64,000 bases of DNA from Rhizobium sp. BT04 (GTDB lineage Bacteria; Pseudomonadota; Alphaproteobacteria; Rhizobiales; Rhizobiaceae): contig NZ_CP125652.1 in NCBI RefSeq assembly GCF_030053135.1, positions 2,328,001 to 2,392,000 of the forward strand, written 5' to 3'. Within the stretch, counting starts at the first letter, position 1, and each line of letters opens with the position of its first letter. Shown piece after piece: positions 62,057 to 64,000 of the stretch. The notes beneath the pieces were generated by a model, which was given only the letters and a program-made list of their open reading frames with translations, did not search any database and had not been told where the DNA came from. Made by a program: the position numbers and the translations under genes.

Positions 62057-62476
62057 GGTCAATAATCCTTGTTGAACTTGGGCTGCGACCGGCGCGCGTT
62101 CCGCCCGGCAAAGGTGATCTACCGACAGGTTGTTTGCAAGCTGCAGGCGAAAATGCGCGCATCCGTCACGGATGATTCATAAACGTGAAGCACAGTCGCC
62201 ATGTTCCGGCCGCCAGCGAACGGCGGCTCGAACACAAGCGATGCCGCCTGCGGCTGGAAGGCCGGTCGTGACTTTCGGGATGCCCGCACTATGTCCTCCT
62301 CGATGGACAAGAACGACTTGTGTCGTCAGGACTATCGACATTCGCCCAGGGAAAAGTCAAGGACATTTGTGCATTTCAATTGACATAAGTGTCACACCCG
62401 TCATTATCCGCCCAACAAAATGACGTCACGCCTTTCATCCCAGGGGGGATCTGGGGCGAATTCGTGCGGAGGCGAT
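62057..62476. other. 420-bp divergent intergenic region between tal and the SorC gene
   Basis: No gene is supported; small frames on either strand have no features. It holds a good promoter toward the SorC gene (62380-62407) and, on the minus strand, a TTGACT (about 62356-62361) with a GATAG element 17-18 bases on, which may serve tal with a leader of about 250 nt. Confidence 0.45.
62380..62407 (+). promoter_or_regulatory. Promoter of the SorC-family gene
   Basis: TTGACA at 62380-62385, a 16-base spacer and CATTAT at 62402-62407 match the housekeeping sigma consensus. Transcription from here would start near 62414, which supports the downstream GTG start at 62477 and not the ATG at 62420. 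Confidence 0.6.
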
Positions 62477-63502
62477 GTGGTCAAGCTCAAACGCGGCACA
62501 CACACGGCTTATTCCGAGGCATCCTCGCTGCGGCTCAGGGCGGCATGGCTCTATTATAACGAGGGGCTGACCCAGAAAGACGTCGCCGAACAGCTCGGCA
62601 TCAGCCGTACCACCGTCATCCGCCTGCTCGACGAGGCGATGAAGCGCAGCGAAGTCCAGATCTGGATCAACGATTCGATCGGCGACTGCGTTGAACTTTC
62701 GGTGAAGCTGGAGCGCGCCTACGGCCTCGACGAGGCGATCGTCGTGCCCGCACCGTTCAATGGCGACGTCAATGCGCTGGCGAAAAATGTCGGCCTGGCG
62801 CTTGGCCAGTTCCTCTCCGAAGCCATCCCCGACGACTACACCATCGGCGTCGGCTGGGGCCGCACCATGACCGCCTCGCTGTCGAGCTTCCGGCCGCCGC
62901 GCCGCACCAATTGCAAGGTCGTTTCGCTGCTCGGTGGCATCGTCGCCGTGCACCAGACCAACCCGATCGATTACACATGGCGGCTGGCAAATCAGCTCGG
63001 CGCCGAATGTTACATGTTCCTGGCGCCGCTTCTCGTTGATTCCATCGAGACCAAACGCAATCTGATCGAGAAATGCGGGTTGGACACGATCTACCGTCTG
63101 GCCGAGAATCTCGACCTGGCGATCGTCAGCTGCGGCGATATCGGCCCGCATTCGACCTCGCTGTCGGAGGGCTGGATCTCCAAGGCCGAGTTGCAGGAAC
63201 TGATCGATGCCGGCTGCGTCTGCGACACCATGTTCAACTTCCTCGACAAGGATGGCAATTCGGTCGACCACTCGATCAATCGTCGCGTCATGTCCGTCGA
63301 TCTCGACACGCTGAAGGAGGCCAAACATATCGTGCTCTCCTCCGGCGGCGCCCACCGGGCCGTGGCGATCCGCGCCACGATCAAGCGCATCGGCTGCAAC
63401 ACGCTGATCACCGATGAAAGTGCCGCACGGGCGCTGCTCGAAGTGGCAGAGACCGCGCCGCCCGTCTCTTCGCCCCAGCGGGAAGAAGTGTCAGAGCGAT
63501 AG
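62477..63502 (+). CDS. SorC/DeoR-type sugar-binding transcriptional regulator
   Basis: 341 aa. An N-terminal HTH near residues 22-50 (RAAWLYYNEGLTQKDVAEQL, then GISRTTVIRLLDEA) is followed by a SorC sugar-phosphate-binding domain of the NagB fold: IGVGWGRTMTASLSS near residues 119-133, KVVSLLGGIVA near 144-154 and AIVSCGDIGPHSTSLSEGWI near 215-234. The GTG at 62477 has GGAGG four bases upstream and suits the promoter. The effector is probably a phosphorylated sugar or polyol. It is divergent from tal; whether it regulates tal is unknown. Confidence 0.88.
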   Translation: MVKLKRGTHTAYSEASSLRLRAAWLYYNEGLTQKDVAEQLGISRTTVIRLLDEAMKRSEVQIWINDSIGDCVELSVKLERAYGLDEAIVVPAPFNGDVNALAKNVGLALGQFLSEAIPDDYTIGVGWGRTMTASLSSFRPPRRTNCKVVSLLGGIVAVHQTNPIDYTWRLANQLGAECYMFLAPLLVDSIETKRNLIEKCGLDTIYRLAENLDLAIVSCGDIGPHSTSLSEGWISKAELQELIDAGCVCDTMFNFLDKDGNSVDHSINRRVMSVDLDTLKEAKHIVLSSGGAHRAVAIRATIKRIGCNTLITDESAARALLEVAETAPPVSSPQREEVSER

Positions 63503-63550
63503 CGAACGACGTAAGTGGAAACGACGGCCGCTCCGCCCCGGGAAACGCCA

Positions 63551-64000
63551 TCAGGCGTGCGCCGATTCCCAGCCGAGCATTGCCCGTTTGCGGGTGAGGC
63601 CCCAATGGTAGCCCGTCAGCGCGCCGTTCTTGCCGAGCGCCCGATGGCAGGGCACCACGAAGGAGATCGGGTTTGCCCCGACCGCCGCACCCACGGCGCG
63701 CTGCGCCGTCGGCCGGCCGATATCGCTGGCGATATCTGAATAGGTGACCGCCTTGCCGAACGGGATCTTCAGCAGGCTCTGCCAGACACGCACCTGGAAG
63801 TCGGTGCCGATCAGCACGACGCGCAGCGGCTGTTCGGAAGACCACTTGCCGGGCTCGAAGATACGGGCGGCATAGGGCACCGTTGCCTGCAGGTCCTCGA
63901 CATAAGAGGCGTTCGGCCAGCGGCAGGTCATATCCTCGAGGCAGGCCCTCTCATCGCCGGAATCGCTGAAGGCGAGGCCGGCAAGGCCGCGGTCGGTCAC
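63551..64000 (-). CDS. Methylated-DNA--cysteine methyltransferase, C-terminal part (Ogt/Ada), cut by window edge
   Basis: At least 149 codons are present; the 5' end lies beyond the window, and the GTG at the very edge need not be the start. The methyltransferase core is complete: FQVRVWQSLLKIPFGKAVTY, RPTAQRAVGAAVGANPISFV, the active-site PCHR in VVPCHRALG, and LTGYHWGLTRKRAML. It removes alkyl groups from O6-guanine onto its cysteine. The N-terminal part seen (LEDMTCRWPNASYVEDLQAT) resembles the region between the HTH and methyltransferase domains in Ada-like proteins. Confidence 0.88.
   Translation of the reverse strand: MTDRGLAGLAFSDSGDERACLEDMTCRWPNASYVEDLQATVPYAARIFEPGKWSSEQPLRVVLIGTDFQVRVWQSLLKIPFGKAVTYSDIASDIGRPTAQRAVGAAVGANPISFVVPCHRALGKNGALTGYHWGLTRKRAMLGWESAHA

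Noticed and set aside
62119..62310. 63-codon minus-strand frame upstream of tal
   Set aside because: No ribosome site, no similarity; it lies in the leader region of tal.
1..64000. tRNA or rRNA genes, prophage, origin of replication
   Set aside because: Read through by eye; no clover-leaf with CCA-proximal T-arm motif, no rRNA-like blocks, no integrase or phage structural genes were seen.

Overview
The window looks like chromosomal DNA of a Rhizobium of the etli/leguminosarum/phaseoli type. The evidence is GC-rich coding sequence, two copies of the rhizobial RIME intergenic element, C-rich palindromic intergenic repeats, LacI/ABC sugar-uptake modules, an alphaproteobacterial ornithine/lysine decarboxylase with a long leader, and UPF0391, DUF1007 and DUF1345 proteins. 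The species is an inference from gene content; no database was searched.

Layout. 1-8.2 kb: the start of a probable hydroxyacid dehydrogenase, LacI and MarR regulators, a creatininase-family hydrolase, a CobW-type zinc GTPase and WD40 gene pair behind a Zur-like box, an acetyltransferase, serine acetyltransferase (cysE) and a two-gene BcrA-type ABC transporter. 8.4-16 kb is the accessory and most unusual part. It holds a membrane diguanylate cyclase, a 1415-residue protein made only of octapeptide repeats (7 residues plus 176 octads), wrecks of IS elements, and a 138-residue paralogue of the giant's head (7 residues plus 16 octads). 16-26.8 kb: acetyltransferase and ornithine/lysine decarboxylase with a candidate speF leader, a LysR regulator, DUF1007/NicO metal transport, small membrane and TerB-like proteins, KDPG aldolase, a CYTH/CHAD pair, a VOC gene remnant and TrhO. 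26.8-42.9 kb: a GGDEF-EAL protein followed by carbohydrate genes: a GH1 beta-glucosidase, a Gfo/Idh/MocA dehydrogenase with a TIM-barrel isomerase, a complete ribose-type ABC importer with a divergent LacI repressor, and a lacI-xylB-xylA operon. 43-51.8 kb: an EmrAB efflux pair with a divergent TetR, a frameshifted AraC/GyrI gene, TerC, gltX and lysS. 52-59.7 kb: a LysR regulator and a putrescine-type ABC importer running into gamma-aminobutyraldehyde dehydrogenase, then a stress-type UPF0391 membrane protein. 59.8-64 kb: DoxX, DUF1345, transaldolase, a SorC-family regulator, and the C-terminal part of an Ogt/Ada methyltransferase cut by the window edge.

Themes. Several loci are regulator/target pairs with visible operators: two LacI boxes 21 bp apart, a LacI palindrome before lacI-xylB-xylA, two inverted repeats between emrA and tetR, a LysR dyad near odc, and the Zur-like box. 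Polyamines recur, in synthesis (odc), uptake and aldehyde oxidation. The likeliest undescribed system is the octad-repeat protein pair, whose giant member carries nine in-frame 408-bp tandem units next to a diguanylate cyclase.
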